This document shows positions 34,331 to 46,900 of a DNA stretch of 64,000 nucleotides, in pieces. The notes beneath the pieces were generated by a model that saw only the letters and a program-made list of their open reading frames with translations, ran no database searches and had not been told where the DNA came from. The first letter of the stretch is position 1, and every line of letters starts with the position of its first letter. The stretch lies in assembly GCA_013350335.1 (NCBI GenBank), contig CM023542.1, positions 9,554,999-9,618,998 on the forward strand. The letters run 5' to 3'. Both the position numbers and the translations under genes were made by a program. The stretch is from Chimonanthus salicifolius (lineage: Eukaryota; Streptophyta; Magnoliopsida; Laurales; Calycanthaceae).

Positions 34331-34335
34331 GTAAC

Positions 34336-35679
34336 GCCCCGTTGACCCTTTATCCCCCATCCAAACGCAGCCTATATTCTCTTGAACACAACATCTCTAT
34401 TGGCTGAAGAGCTTAGAATATTTTTTTAATTAATTTCATGCATTCACATCTCCCAAATGTAGAGTTCATCAAGTGACCTGATGGAATCCAATATAGGTTC
34501 GAGGGTGTAATTCAGTAAATCTCCAATCACAGTATTCACAGCTTTGGCACACTGTATATATGAATTTAAATAGTTTTATTTAAAATATAAATACCATATA
34601 CACGGACAATGTATAAGTTTTACTCGAAATATATAAATATTGTACTATTTTAACAATCTAAACAAAGAAAGAAAGTAACGATTGGTTAATGAAGAAATTT
34701 AGTGTATATGAGCAGAGAGACTTGAGATTAATCAAGTCCCCCATGAGGTCTAAACACTTTAGTGTTGGAAAAAAGGTAATGGCTCAAAATGGATAAAATA
34801 ATGGATCCCCACCGTCATCGAGGAGATACATGAAAGATAATGCACATGATCGTCGAATGATGGACATCAGTTTCCTGGCACTTGTTTTACTGCAAATCCT
34901 TTTGAACCACCAACTATAGTAAACTCATTGTAATATAGTACTCTATAAAATTATAGTCTAACTAAAATAATATCGGCATCGGATCCCGACGTCGAACCCA
35001 TACAAAATGTAATAAATCTCTCTAACTCAGTATTCAATACATTCAAAACAAAAAAATATATTGCTTCAACCACTGCAAAAGTGACTATAGACCTCACAAA
35101 CTACATCATCTAAATTTCGAAAAAGTAATCTGAGATAGACTTCTAGATAAGCTTCCTCATTTTTTAGAACTATGCATGCATTCTATTCTCAATGAACGAT
35201 AATTTTATAGGAATGAATGAAGTGATTTATTTCCATAAAGAGAAGTTGAAAGGACATTTTAATGATAGATAAGAGTTTTAAGAAGATTCTTGAAAAGAAA
35301 TACTGATAGACCCTCTAATTTAATAATCTCTATAATATAATATATGTACTATTGTCCCAACCATATTACAGTATAGAGGTTTTACTATACATGGTTGGTA
35401 CTCATACCCATTAATATATTTTTTTAGAGATAAATAAATACTTTTACCACCAAACTACAATAACTTTTATACACTTTGACCCATCAATGGTAGCGACAAG
35501 TTGATCATTTTCTCTAGTTTAAAATTTTAATAAGTGAATCTCACATCTCAAATCCTACCATTTTATTATTAGAACGGCAGCATGAGATCATTTTTCAATG
35601 AGTGAATTGAGTTTCATGATGATTACCAACATAGATATGTTAAAATATTTCCCGATCAAGGATCTTCACCAATCCAGAG
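34336..35679. other. Intergenic, no gene seen
   Basis: AT-rich DNA between two LTR insertions. There is no recognisable ORF, RNA gene or repeat structure. Confidence 0.55.
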
Positions 35680-36929
35680 TGTAACGCCCCGCCCTTTTTC
35701 ACTCGCCGAAAAATGAGTCTATTTTTTTTTTAAAATAAAGAGTGAGAGAGAGCGGGACGCTACGACACGAGCTAAGTCTGAGCTTCCAAAGCCTGGCTCT
35801 TAACTAGCTAACCATACGTGTGTGTGGACCGAGTGCACTAAAACAATTTACACGCATTAAAGTTATACTTGCGGAATAAACACATTGCGGAAATATCATA
35901 TGATTAGAGTTACTATCCCTAACCATTTCTAAGCAAGGAAGTCCATCAGATAAATTAATTTAAGTTCAAATGCCCAAATGTAACTAAACTATAGCAAGAT
36001 AATTCTAAGTTATTACAGTCCCAAAAATGTGATTATCTCAAATTACATTGTCCAAAATAAAACTTAAATAAAATAAGCAATAAGTTGCCCAAGGTCCTAA
36101 ACTTGACTCCTTTCACGTCCATCGCCCGTTTCGTTCCCTGTATCATCATCTAATGTAGAAGTAGGTCGTTAGTCAACGCGCTCAGTAGGTATTCCGAGTA
36201 TGGTCTTATACAGGGATTACTATAAAATCAGAATAGATACATAATATCAAAATCATGCTAATTCAATGCCATGCCATGGATGTCATATGCCAATGATTTC
36301 CCACCCATCAACCATATCTCAAAATACATAGATAATCCTCTTGATGAACAAACTACATCAAGATATTCATTATCATGACTCCCCACGTATGCCTTATCGG
36401 TTCCACCGAATGGAGCGTGGACTCCTCTTTCATTTCAAACATCATATACCATTTCTCGTATGTCAATCGGAATCAATGTGGATCCCTCCCCATGTTTGCT
36501 TATCAGATACCTCGAATGGAGCGTGGACTCCTCTCATATGTTCCCTCCCATGCCATGCATGAGATGTGAGTGCAAACATGCTATTTCATATTAAATTACA
36601 TAATAGCATTGAAATTCCATTCTTAAAACATAAGCATTTTGATACCAAAAATAGATCATCAAATATGGAAATAAAAACCATTACATGTACATAATGCAAA
36701 GTGTTTCAAGAAGGTAAGAATCCTACCCATGTCCGAGTATTGTATCCGTGCAACGATTTCGTCAAAACTGATCACACCACCGCTTGTGGAATCTCTTTAC
36801 CTTAAATGAATTCCATTATATAAAATAATCAAATTAATTATCCAATTTATTTAAATCATTCCTTACATCCTTCTAATTAAACTTAACCATCTAGAAAAGG
36901 AAAATCATATAAAAACTTCACTTTTAAAA

Positions 36930-37480
36930 TCAGCCGGTTACCCATCCGTTGCCCATCCTGCGGACGACAGAAACCAGTCCACGGACGGCAGAAACCCGTC
37001 GTACAGACTGTAACCCGTCCGCAGACAGCACTATGCTCAAGTCTATTACCCGTCGGCGGACGGTCGAAACCCGTCCCGCGGACGTTGATACCCATCCGCA
37101 GACAGCGCACAATCGTGGTCCGATACCCTATTTCCATTTCCCGCTGTTTGCTACCCTCTGTCTGCTACCTGCGGACAGTCCACACCCGTTACCCATCCTG
37201 CGGATGGTCCACACCCGTCCACGGACGATAAAAACCCGTCCCGCAAACGATAGAGACCCGTCCCACAGAGAGTGTAACCCGTCCTACATACATGCAACCC
37301 GTTCGCAGACCATATACAATTTCTAGACGGTAGAAACCCATCTGCAGATGGTGATACCCGTCCACAGACAACCTTTGTCCAGTTCATTACCCGTCCACAG
37401 AAAACCCATGTTCAGTTCATTATCCGTCTGCAGACGGTCGAAACTCATCCCGCGAACGATAAAACCCCGTCCGCAGACAG
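36930..37480. repeat. Minisatellite of CCGTCCGCAGACGG-like words
   Basis: Around 20 degenerate copies of a unit of about 20 bases containing ACCCGTCC(G/A)C(A/G)GAC(G/A)G. The core is close to a perfect palindrome, for example CCGTCTGCAGACGG at 37425-37438. It is markedly richer in GC than the surrounding sequence. Overlapping ORFs in several frames and both strands are by-products of the repeat. Confidence 0.8.
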
Positions 37481-37773
37481 TGCCATCCATGATCAGTCCT
37501 CATTTTATTTGATGTTTGGCTTGACCTTTCCTTATAAAATTCATTTCTTATATTTAATATATATAATGTCATCCATATATTTTAAAATCAGTGAGTATGC
37601 CCTACTCACTAACCACACTAGGGTCTTGTCCATTATTCTCCCAATCTTCGTATTACACATGGTTTCGAATCCATTCTTTTCTTCAATCATTTAACAATTT
37701 TCTTGGATGTATTTTTCAGTTCATGGGCCATATAACCAGCTGGCCGCCCAAACATCTCAATCAAATATGGACC

Positions 37774-37808
37774 CCATGGTTTCGGCCATTCCATAGCCGA
37801 AACCATGG
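37774..37808. repeat. Perfect 13-bp inverted repeat, 9-base loop
   Basis: The arms CCATGGTTTCGGC (37774-37786) and GCCGAAACCATGG (37796-37808) are exact complements around CATTCCATA. It lies in the second solo LTR. A role in LTR transcript ending or folding is possible but unsupported. Confidence 0.9.
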
Positions 37809-38843
37809 TTCCCTTATTTTTCTTAAATTTAATACTATGAACATAAACCTTACCTTCTTTCCGCGTCTCCTCCGTGTCTTTAGGTCTGATCTTGCTCCTT
37901 CGTCCTTCTCCTTCCTTAGTCCTTGTTCTTCCTCCAAGTCTAAAGCCGAAATGGGAGGGAGAGAGATGAGAAGAGGCGATACAATTTTCTTGTTCCACCT
38001 TGAGAATTCGGCCAAGGATGTTGAGAGAGAGAGAGAGATGAGAGATAGGAGTGGAGATGGGATTCTTTTGCTCAAGAGGGAGGGAGAGAGGATCGGCCAA
38101 GGACTTGGTGTGAGCCCTTGTAACTAGCCTTCTACCCTCTCAACCACCCTCATTACTTTTGATCTTTCCCATGTGCCCCTTGGTTTAACCAAGGAAACAC
38201 ATGGCTTGCACTTGGGGCTTCCCCCCCTCTCTCTCTTCCCAACATTGGTGTCTAGGGTTTCCATGAGATAGAAACCCTCCACCTCCCCTTTTGACTCACT
38301 TAGGCCTCTTCCACTTCCATGTGACTCACTTGTTTATTTAAACTCACTTCCCATTCAACTCAAGTGATTTTTAATTTCCAACCCAATGTAATTCAACTCA
38401 CCACATTTGAACTCACCCATGGTAGCCGACCATACATGTTACCTTAGACCACTCGCCACCTCACTTGATGAGGTGGATTTGGATCCTACTTGGCCATGCC
38501 ACCTCATACACATGCCACCTCACTTGATGAGGTGGATCCCATGTCTTGAGTCTTAATTGAGTACATGACCCAATTAAAGTAATCCTTAACCCATTTACTT
38601 CTCAAAATCCATTCACTTTAACGCATTGAGTCCCAATTGGATAATTGACCTAATTAATTACATTTATCCAATTACTTTCAATCAAAACCCTATCCATGAT
38701 CCATTGGGTCATAATTGGACCATTGACTCAATTCTTACCCATTAAAAATCCATTTCATCCATAAATCTTAAATTCAACAAATTAAACAATTTAAATACTC
38801 AAAATCCAATATATTATTGCATTGAAAAATCTAGAATGTTACA

Positions 38844-40740
38844 GAGAGAGAGAGAGAAGTGTTTGGCAGACAGCACATAACAAAAGCTAGAAATTCTTTA
38901 TATACAAAAAAAAAATGTCTAAATTGTTTATAAACTAATTAAGAATTTTTAGTATAACCCATGTAAATGACCATACGGCCATTGTGTGAAATTTAGTTGT
39001 CTCTGATTTACATACAAAAGATTGGCCAATCAAAAAGGGAATAGAATTAATATGCTTACATGATCCCACATATCTAGACATTGCATAGAAATAGGGCTCT
39101 TCATGTGACATTAAGACCATCAAACAACTTCAATCTGTATGACTGATAGGTGGAGCATAAATTTTCTTTAGAACACTTGGCTCTAATGTTAACCAAGCTT
39201 CAGGATCAATCTTTGTCAACTAAATCCCATCCATTTTCTTCTACTCAACCCGCACTATCCATTTTCTATCTTCTTCCATCAGTGTCATCCCTATCCTTTT
39301 TTTGAGCGGTATGTCATCCCTATCCAAAAATTCACCTGTGACCCTGCATAGAGATGGCAACAGTGTCAATGCTGTATAGAGCAATCCTTGTTCTAAGAAA
39401 CGCAATTAAAGAATATAGATCTATTTTTTTCCCCACTTAATTCTATATTTACAAATTTATATTTTTGGCCCTTTATAAGCATTGTGTTTTTGCTGGGGCT
39501 TATTTACAGACCGGCTAAGTTGGTGGACTCCACCAGCACAGCTAGCAGTTCAGAATTATGGGAAAAAGTAGTAAGGGTATTTATACATCCTATTTGAAAA
39601 GTTCGACCAAACAATATTTATACATGAAATTATGTGCTTGGGAGGAAGTCGTTTCCAAAATATTTCAAACAAAATTGAATAACTAAAACTATGGCCTTAG
39701 ATTTTTTTTTGTTACTGATATAAACTATAGACAAATAAAAAATTGAAAATTTGCTTTAGAATTAAAAAAAAAAAAAAAAAAAAATTATCCCCTAGTATTT
39801 GAAGAAAAATGTGCAAGGAGAACTTTATCGGAACCTCTTAAATCACTTCTTCCATAATAAGAGAGAGAAGATTAAAGATAAATGAATAAGAAATTATTTA
39901 TGAGTCGGAAATACATATATTATAGAGACATGGCAAGTATACACATTATAATTAAAGCACCCTTAGAAAATAATCACAAAATGACATTAAAAAAGAAAAG
40001 AAAAAAAAAACTTTAATTCAAGTACAGAACGAGCACTGAACGGTAAATTCTTAACTGTCCAAGAAAGGCAGCTTAAATACTTTTACAGCCTTTGCATAAA
40101 CAGTTTATAAATGTGTACTACAGTAAGATCTTGAACTATTACCTTCATATGTTTCTTTTTTGAGATGGCTTGAACGTGTTCATACATGATCAAAAACGGT
40201 ACCAACACATACATGAGTGACAAATGGATCCTTTTTAACAGTTTAGATTTTTCCCCTTTCGCAATGATGATAATGCCAGAATTTTTTTCCCATGTTCTGT
40301 TTTTATCATTCACAATACAGGTTGTTACCTCTTTTACTAAAGAGACGAGCAAAAATATCATGTTTTAAACTTAAGATCAAAGATTTGGTCAAAGGAATCT
40401 TAAACTTCAATCAATGGGATGTTTTGAAGTCATAGCCCACCCTCCCCCCTAACCTCTTGCTACCAAAAAAGAATCCCAACCTACCCCACCCACCTACAAG
40501 GGGAAAAACAGAAAGCAATGGCATGTTATAGAGATCTCAGTTTTGGGCATCTGAAGAATTATGCAAGGGGAAGCAGTGGTTATTGCCTACATAAATTTGT
40601 CCAAGGGGCAGGATCGAGTCCTAGAAGCTTGTTATCAACATAGTCCCCTTACGTGTTTATGGAGCTAATGGCATGCTAAGAAATCACCGAGGTCAAATTG
40701 ATCCTGGGAAGATGATCCCAATGACCCAAATATCCAGAGT
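38844..40740. other. Intergenic or 3' flank of the Twinkle gene
   Basis: AT-rich with a GA repeat at 38844-38858 and A/T runs near 39700-39785. The only protein-like text is the possible B3 fragment at 40083-40361. No other gene is seen. Confidence 0.5.
40083..40361 (-). pseudogene. Possible degenerate B3-domain fragment
   Basis: The minus strand reads VNDKNRTWE, like the SDDENRTWEMKF part of the B3 domain at 16632. Shifting frame then gives short words that could be the rest of the fold. There is no complete domain, no start and no plausible splice pattern. Similarity is limited to about ten residues, so this may be chance. Confidence 0.25.
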
Positions 40741-40748
40741 TCAGGTGA

Positions 40749-40797
40749 TTACCAAAGCTTACCATTTAAAACCATCTGAAATTTTCTGTTAACATCG
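40749..40797 (-). CDS. Candidate last exon of Twinkle
   Basis: The exon ending YDR (40930) stops in phase 2, so a further exon is needed. A frame-compatible acceptor (GATCTCAG|C) at 40797 would add DVNRKFQMVLNGKLW and a stop at 40749. Other acceptors nearby give different short tails. Family C-termini vary, so the sequence alone does not decide. Confidence 0.3.
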
Positions 40798-40929
40798 CTG
40801 AGATCAAGTCAATGAGCTTAGAAGCAAATGCAAGTCTTCATTATTTTTTTCAGCAAGGTGAATAAGATAGACCATGCTCTAATGAAATCAGGGAAGAAGC
40901 TCCTCTTGTGCCTGTGAAAAATGGCATAC

Positions 40930-43900
40930 CTATCATAAGACAAGAAGGTCTCTCCTACGTTTCCAATAACCTTGTTCCGGACCTTCCGCACACATATCTG
41001 CAGATAAATGGTTATAGAGTAGATATTTTTGTAAGTGAACATTCATACTTTTAGTTCCAAAATATAACCAACCTGCACCCCATCAACGGGCCCAACATTT
41101 GGATCTCGATTGCGATGAACAACGATCCCATTGTCACATTTGTTTATGAAGTGTGCACTTCCACTGATATCATACAGATTAGGAGGGCCACCTGTCCAAT
41201 GTTGCAGCTGCAAAGATTTGCAGGACAATATGAAGCTCGAGAGTAAAGAGAGAAGAAAGGCTTTCTTATATAGAATGAAAGTGCAATACCTGTCTCGGAT
41301 GTGCTACAAACCAGACATGGCACGCATGATGCTGAGCAAATCGTTTGATCTTTGTAAGCATCTGACTCACATACTCTGTCTCCGTCCTAGTACCAAGAGA
41401 AAAACATAAGTGCATTCCTGTTTTAGAATAATAGAAAAGTTTAACTCCCCTTGGCTATATCTCCTAAATAGACTAGGAGAAGAAATGGCATATGATCACT
41501 TACATTTGTATAGAGAGCAACTTCTAGAAACACTGTGGTGGTATTTTTCTCTAGCAAGACTCACCATCTATCATAGGCTGAGCCCCACATGCTTGGGTAG
41601 GATTTGTAGAGACCTAAATGGATATGAGGGTTTTATGAAAACTACCCATCCAATTATTATAGCTTCATAAGATGGGCCATGAAAATTCAATGGGTGACAC
41701 AAGTCAGACTATGAAGGGCCAAAATCACAAGAATAGGATGATTTAAAGGGAGTGAAGTTCTATCCACCCCTATGCCCATATGATTTCCTCTACATCCTAC
41801 TAAAAATGTATATCCTACTTAAAAAGTTAATGGAGAGTTTCCCTAATTAGGGAAGCTTAGAAAGCCTCTCTAGAGTCTTCATTTGCACATATCTAATCAG
41901 AAGAGGTTAAATAGATCAAAGGAACAGGATGAGTAGCAATGCTTCAGTACACAAGTCCACAAATTTAAGCCCATGGTTCAGTGATGTGGCCCGTAGATTT
42001 GATGGGCCCCACCATGGAAGAAAAACCCAAAAACAGGAAAAGGAATTGTAAAACAAACAGGCCAAAGATTTGGCTATAATCTTGCAAGAGATCTTTTAGG
42101 GAATTCTTTTGTACATCCAAAATTATCACATCAATGTGCAATTTTGCTTATTGAATTTCATAAGGAGCCACGTGGCTCTTCACTCTGATAAGCCTAAAAA
42201 GCTGAAATAATGCTGTAAGGCATGGTGTATGGAAGAAGCCCTCTTTTTCTATATATATGCATTTCCTATCAAAGAGGAGCCAATCAGATCAACAGTATAG
42301 ATTATGAATCATGTACCTGACAAGTACACACCTTCACATGTCACACATCCTTAATTAGAAAACACTATAGAACTTCCCAGTTACCAAATTGAAAAAAAGG
42401 AGTTTCATCCTCTCTCTGTCACCATGTTAGGTAAACCAAGTATATGGCTTGCCGATGATGCTTTGGATGCCTTTTGGTATTATATCCAAAGAGTTCGGTA
42501 CAGGATTGAAGCCCAAATCAGTGCTTCTCTAACACCCGAATCTTCTACATGCCATGTGACTGTTTATGCAAAAAAGAACATATGGCTCGGTAGGTGGATG
42601 GGTGCATATGTGTGGGTATAATATGAAGGACCATTACCATTTCCCAATACATTCTATATATCAACATTCACATATGCAAACATGCACACACATGTATATC
42701 AAATTTTAAAAAGCACAAAAAATGGTGAAAGAAGAAACAAGGCAATCACCATTCACTGAAAAAAAAAAAAATTAAAGAGAAATTAAAGGAAACCAGTTAC
42801 AAAATGGCCAATCATACACCAAATTGGAAGACTCACTGATTTGCCTTGCGCTGATGATCCAGTTCATTGTAAGGATCTATCACAAGCCCACGTACGCCAT
42901 GCCTTAAAACTGCTGCTTTTGCAAGATCAAGAACCCATTTAACGGATGGAAGGCAATCGTCCTCACATCTGGTCAACAACCGCAAGTAATTCAGGCTCAT
43001 TAAATAAGGGTACAAGGGCATTTAATATCAATAGGTATTCGACAATGACCAGTTGAGCAAATAATAAGAAATCATTTTTCAGTGGACAAAAAAGATTCAC
43101 AAGTTCGGTGCATGGGAAAGATGGTTGAAAAATGTATATAAAAGACAAGTATGTTGCCAAGATGCATGATTAGCAATGAATTACCAAAAAGTGACTGAGC
43201 AGGGCGTCCAAGAAAATCAAACTGAGTAGACCAAGACAGTTCGGTCCAGACCACTAAAACAAATGACAAAAACTTGCTTATATACAAGGAATAGCCCAGA
43301 TAGCATGTGCCTGTGTGTATTTGAGGGATAATGATATATTTATAACCAAACCATTCTTTCATTCATCAGCTATGGAGACATGTAAGGTCTCCATTCATAA
43401 ATATAACCATTCAAGTATGGACCCCACCACTGAAAGCAGTAGATGGTAGGAGCATTATTAGAGGACCCACATGATCCCACAGCTATCAACCAACTTTAAT
43501 AATGTTTCTGTAATCAATATTAGATCACATGGACACATTTAATGTTCCAGAGCAACATAAGCACATCAAACCCTCTTTAATAATGTTTCTGTAATCAATA
43601 TTAGATCACATGGACACATTTAATGTTCCAGAGCAACATAAGCACATCAAACCCTCTCCTTTGGTGCACCCACTTGACACCATTTCCATACAAGGAGGCC
43701 CATCATTAGATTGGCTCAGTTTGTCCACCCCTCATCCACAAGGAAACCTCCCCATCCCCCTCCATTGTGATTGGCATGCATCCAATTGGGCCCACAAAGA
43801 ATCAACGGCAAGGGTATCATACACCAACATGGACATGTGCCTCCCATTCAATGGTGCCCCCTCCACATTCCCCAAACTTGTAAATATTATGTATCCTTGG

Positions 43901-46900
43901 ACCCCAAAAAGCATGTCACAATAATACCAACTCACATGAGATCATTCATGTATCCTATGGCCCCATTAGGCCTCACCACCAAGATAAAATAAATAAATAA
44001 ATAATGTCATTTGAATAGGGTTTTAACTTGGGTTGGTAAGTCCAGACACTAAGTCTCCCTGGGCATAGGTCAGCTTGATTTGTTTAACCCTAAGCCTAAC
44101 AAAATTTAACTCAACCCTGGCCCAATTTCAATTAGTAAGACTTGGATCCAATTTCGAACTCAAAACTGTATGTTCAGGCTTACGTAGGCTCAATTTTTAT
44201 TTTTTAAGATCAAAGATGTACTGATAGAGGTGGGAAACCCACAAAAATACAGCCCAAGAAACAGCCAGATAAAAGTTTTTTTAAAAAAAAAAAAAGACAT
44301 AGGAAAACCAGACCCCCACAAAGGGAAGAAAAAAATATTATAGATAGGTTATTCTTCCACTTAGAAGAAGGGATCCTTCTTTGGGCTAGATAATTTGCCA
44401 CATCATTGGCAGATCTAGGAATGTTAGAAATTTTGAAATGTCAATGATCTATAATGACTCGAATCTCCTCAACTTTATCCATGAAAACCATAGTTTGAAA
44501 TTTTGGTTTAAACTTGTCAAACTATGAGTTAGTTCAAAGAAACTCGAGATAAACGAGTTTTTTTGTCAAACTCGATCAACTCAACCAAGTCAGACAAAAA
44601 GCCAACTAAGTCAAGCTACTCAATTCAATTTGACTGAAATGTGAAAACTGGAAAGGCATGGCAACTTTCTTAATGGGATACAACTCCGCATTTTTTAGTT
44701 TTTAAGGGGTGTAAGGCATTCAGGAGTTTCAATAAGGGATTAAGGGTAAATGAAAGAAATAACACAAATTATAAAAGGCTGAAAAACCTAACTTTTTCTT
44801 TTCTTTCATTTTCCCTTTTCCTCCACTTGATCTATTATTTATTTTTAAGATTATTAATATTTTTCTTTTCTTTTTCAAATTCTCTTCTACCTTTTCTTTT
44901 CTATTCTTATTTTCATTTTTCTTATGTTTTTATTTTCCATTCTTCTTTTACATACTCGACTCAATTCGGCCGAATTGTGGAAACTGGAAAGGCATGGCAA
45001 CTGTTATTAATGGGATACACACTGCATTTTTTAGTTTTTAAGGGGTGAATAGGCATTCAGGAGTTTCAATAAGGGATTAAGGGTAAAAGCAAGAAATGAC
45101 AGAGACTATAAATGGCTGAAAAACCCTAACCTAAACGAGAAAGACGAAAGAGTCGGAGGAACACAAGTAGCAACCTCTTCTTCTCAAGCTCAGTTCTTTC
45201 TCATCCTCCTTTTGCTCCTCATTTCTTTATTTTTTTCCTTTTCTCATTTTTCTTTTCTTTATTTTTGTTTTCCCTTTTCACTTTTTTTCTCCTACTTGTC
45301 CTCCACCTCATTTTTTCTTTTCTTTCATTTTCCCTTTTCCTCCACTTGAGCTATTATTTATTTTTAAGATTATTAATATTTTCCTTTTCTTTTTGTAATT
45401 CTCTTCTACTTTTTCTTTTCTATTCTTATTTTCATTTTTTTTCTTTTATTTTTCTAAGTTTCTTCTAATTTTTTATTTTCCATTCTTTTTTATATTTTAA
45501 TATTCTTGACATCTATAAAACTATAAATAATATTATTTTAATTTCTTTTATTGAGTCTTGACTTTTCAAAACAAGTCCGAGTTTTCCACTTAACATGACT
45601 CCGAGAAAATTCAAGTCGAGTTATCGAGTTTTTGAACATTAATGAAAACCTAGGGACAGTCCTTCCCTTTGGCCCATTGGATGCCAAAGTGAGTCTCCCT
45701 CTATAAGATCTCTTTCAAAACCAACTCTGCACAGCAATCTGACACATCCATAAAGCCCAAAGCTCAACCACAATGGAGTGGCCCTCAAAATAAGACCAGC
45801 ATATGACAGCACCTCCACTGCTTCTGAATTATGAATGGAACACTCGAAGGCTGAGCCTAACTGAACTTGGTTGCATTATGTGATCCAATCTAAAAAAAAA
45901 ATACATTATATTTTAAATAGTGTCTTTATTTATGCATAATATTAGATATAATATATTAATATAGTATTATTTAAACAAAATCGAGCTTCTAGGATTTCTC
46001 AAATTTGTATCTTTATGACCACCCTCTCAAGACGCTAAGTCCAGCAGAACCAAATTTCAAATTCAGGCTTATTGTTTTGGCCCAATATTGAGCATAATGT
46101 GAATCTGATTGGCCCAAGACAAATCTTTCCTAGACTTTTTTCATGTAACATAAGCTGGCTTAACCCAAGCTCCACCCTTATTTTATGTGGTTTGCACATG
46201 TACATGAGAAACCTGAAACAGCATTAACATGAACTATTAAAGTGCCACAAATACAAAGAGCTAGGAAAACAAAGAGACCAAAAAAGATGTGGGAATTAGA
46301 CAGGCAAATAAGGGTGAGTAAATAAGTAGTATTAACAAAGGAAGCAACCAAAAGATGGATCAACGTGATGATGGCGATGATACCCTAATGATGACAGACT
46401 AGAGGTCTTGGGTTCGCCTCCTAGGCTAACCTAATACACGATGCTGCAAGTGGTTTCGTGTATCTATGAGATTAGTCTCACCTCCAATATGGGGTGGGGA
46501 TACCCATGTCAAACTATAAAAAAAATCCCTTCAGAGATGCTATAAGAAGAAATAGAACATTTTATTTCCAAAAGCAACCATTTCACGAATGGGTCAGCTA
46601 ACTCATTAGCTCAACAAAGAATATGACTCCCAACATGATCGATAAGCTCTTCGATTCAAGACCCATTCTAGCATCTTCCAAGAGAAAGCGCTTCCTCCTG
46701 TAGCACATTAGATGGCACTGAATGAGGATGAGCACACTATACATCCCCTTTCTGTTGCATTTCTCGGAGCATAATAAGAGGACATGACTTCCTAATCTGC
46801 AGATTAGTAAGATCAAATTGGGATTTTTTTAGCCCACCACTCATCCACTTAAATCCTACCCATCCCCCTCACCCTATGCTTAGCATGAGTCCATGTGGAG

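Larger units (their letters stand above)
35680..38843 (-). mobile_element. Second solo LTR, probable
   Basis: On plus it starts TGTAACGCCCCGCCC and ends GAATGTTACA. Reversed, its 3' end (GGGCGGGGCGTTACA) matches the ends of the LTRs at 3782 and 29784, so it reads minus and belongs to a related family. Flanks are CAGAG (35675-35679) and GAGAG (38844-38848), 4 of 5 alike. There are no gag or pol words between. It contains a GAATGGAGCGTGGACTCCTC direct repeat (36405-36535), a GC-rich minisatellite (36930-37480), a 13-bp hairpin and a pyrimidine-rich tract. ORFs at 37591-38127 and 37687-38100 lie on opposite strands of the same tract and resemble no protein I know. Confidence 0.65.

Noticed and set aside
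34331..34345. GTAACGCCCCG as a new LTR start
   Set aside because: GTAAC is the target duplication of the chromovirus. The resemblance to TGTAACGCCCC at 35680 is not followed by further similarity.
36883..37387. Cys/Arg-rich ORFs
   Set aside because: Translation of the minisatellite in several frames.
36930..37480. CRISPR-like array
   Set aside because: Units are degenerate with no regular spacers, and this is a plant nuclear LTR.
37591..38127. ORFs of 178, 137 and 104 residues on both strands
   Set aside because: They lie in the pyrimidine-rich part of the second solo LTR and have no known family features.
44827..45468. Hydrophobic Phe/Leu-rich ORFs
   Set aside because: Translation of T-rich repeats. 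No real membrane protein.
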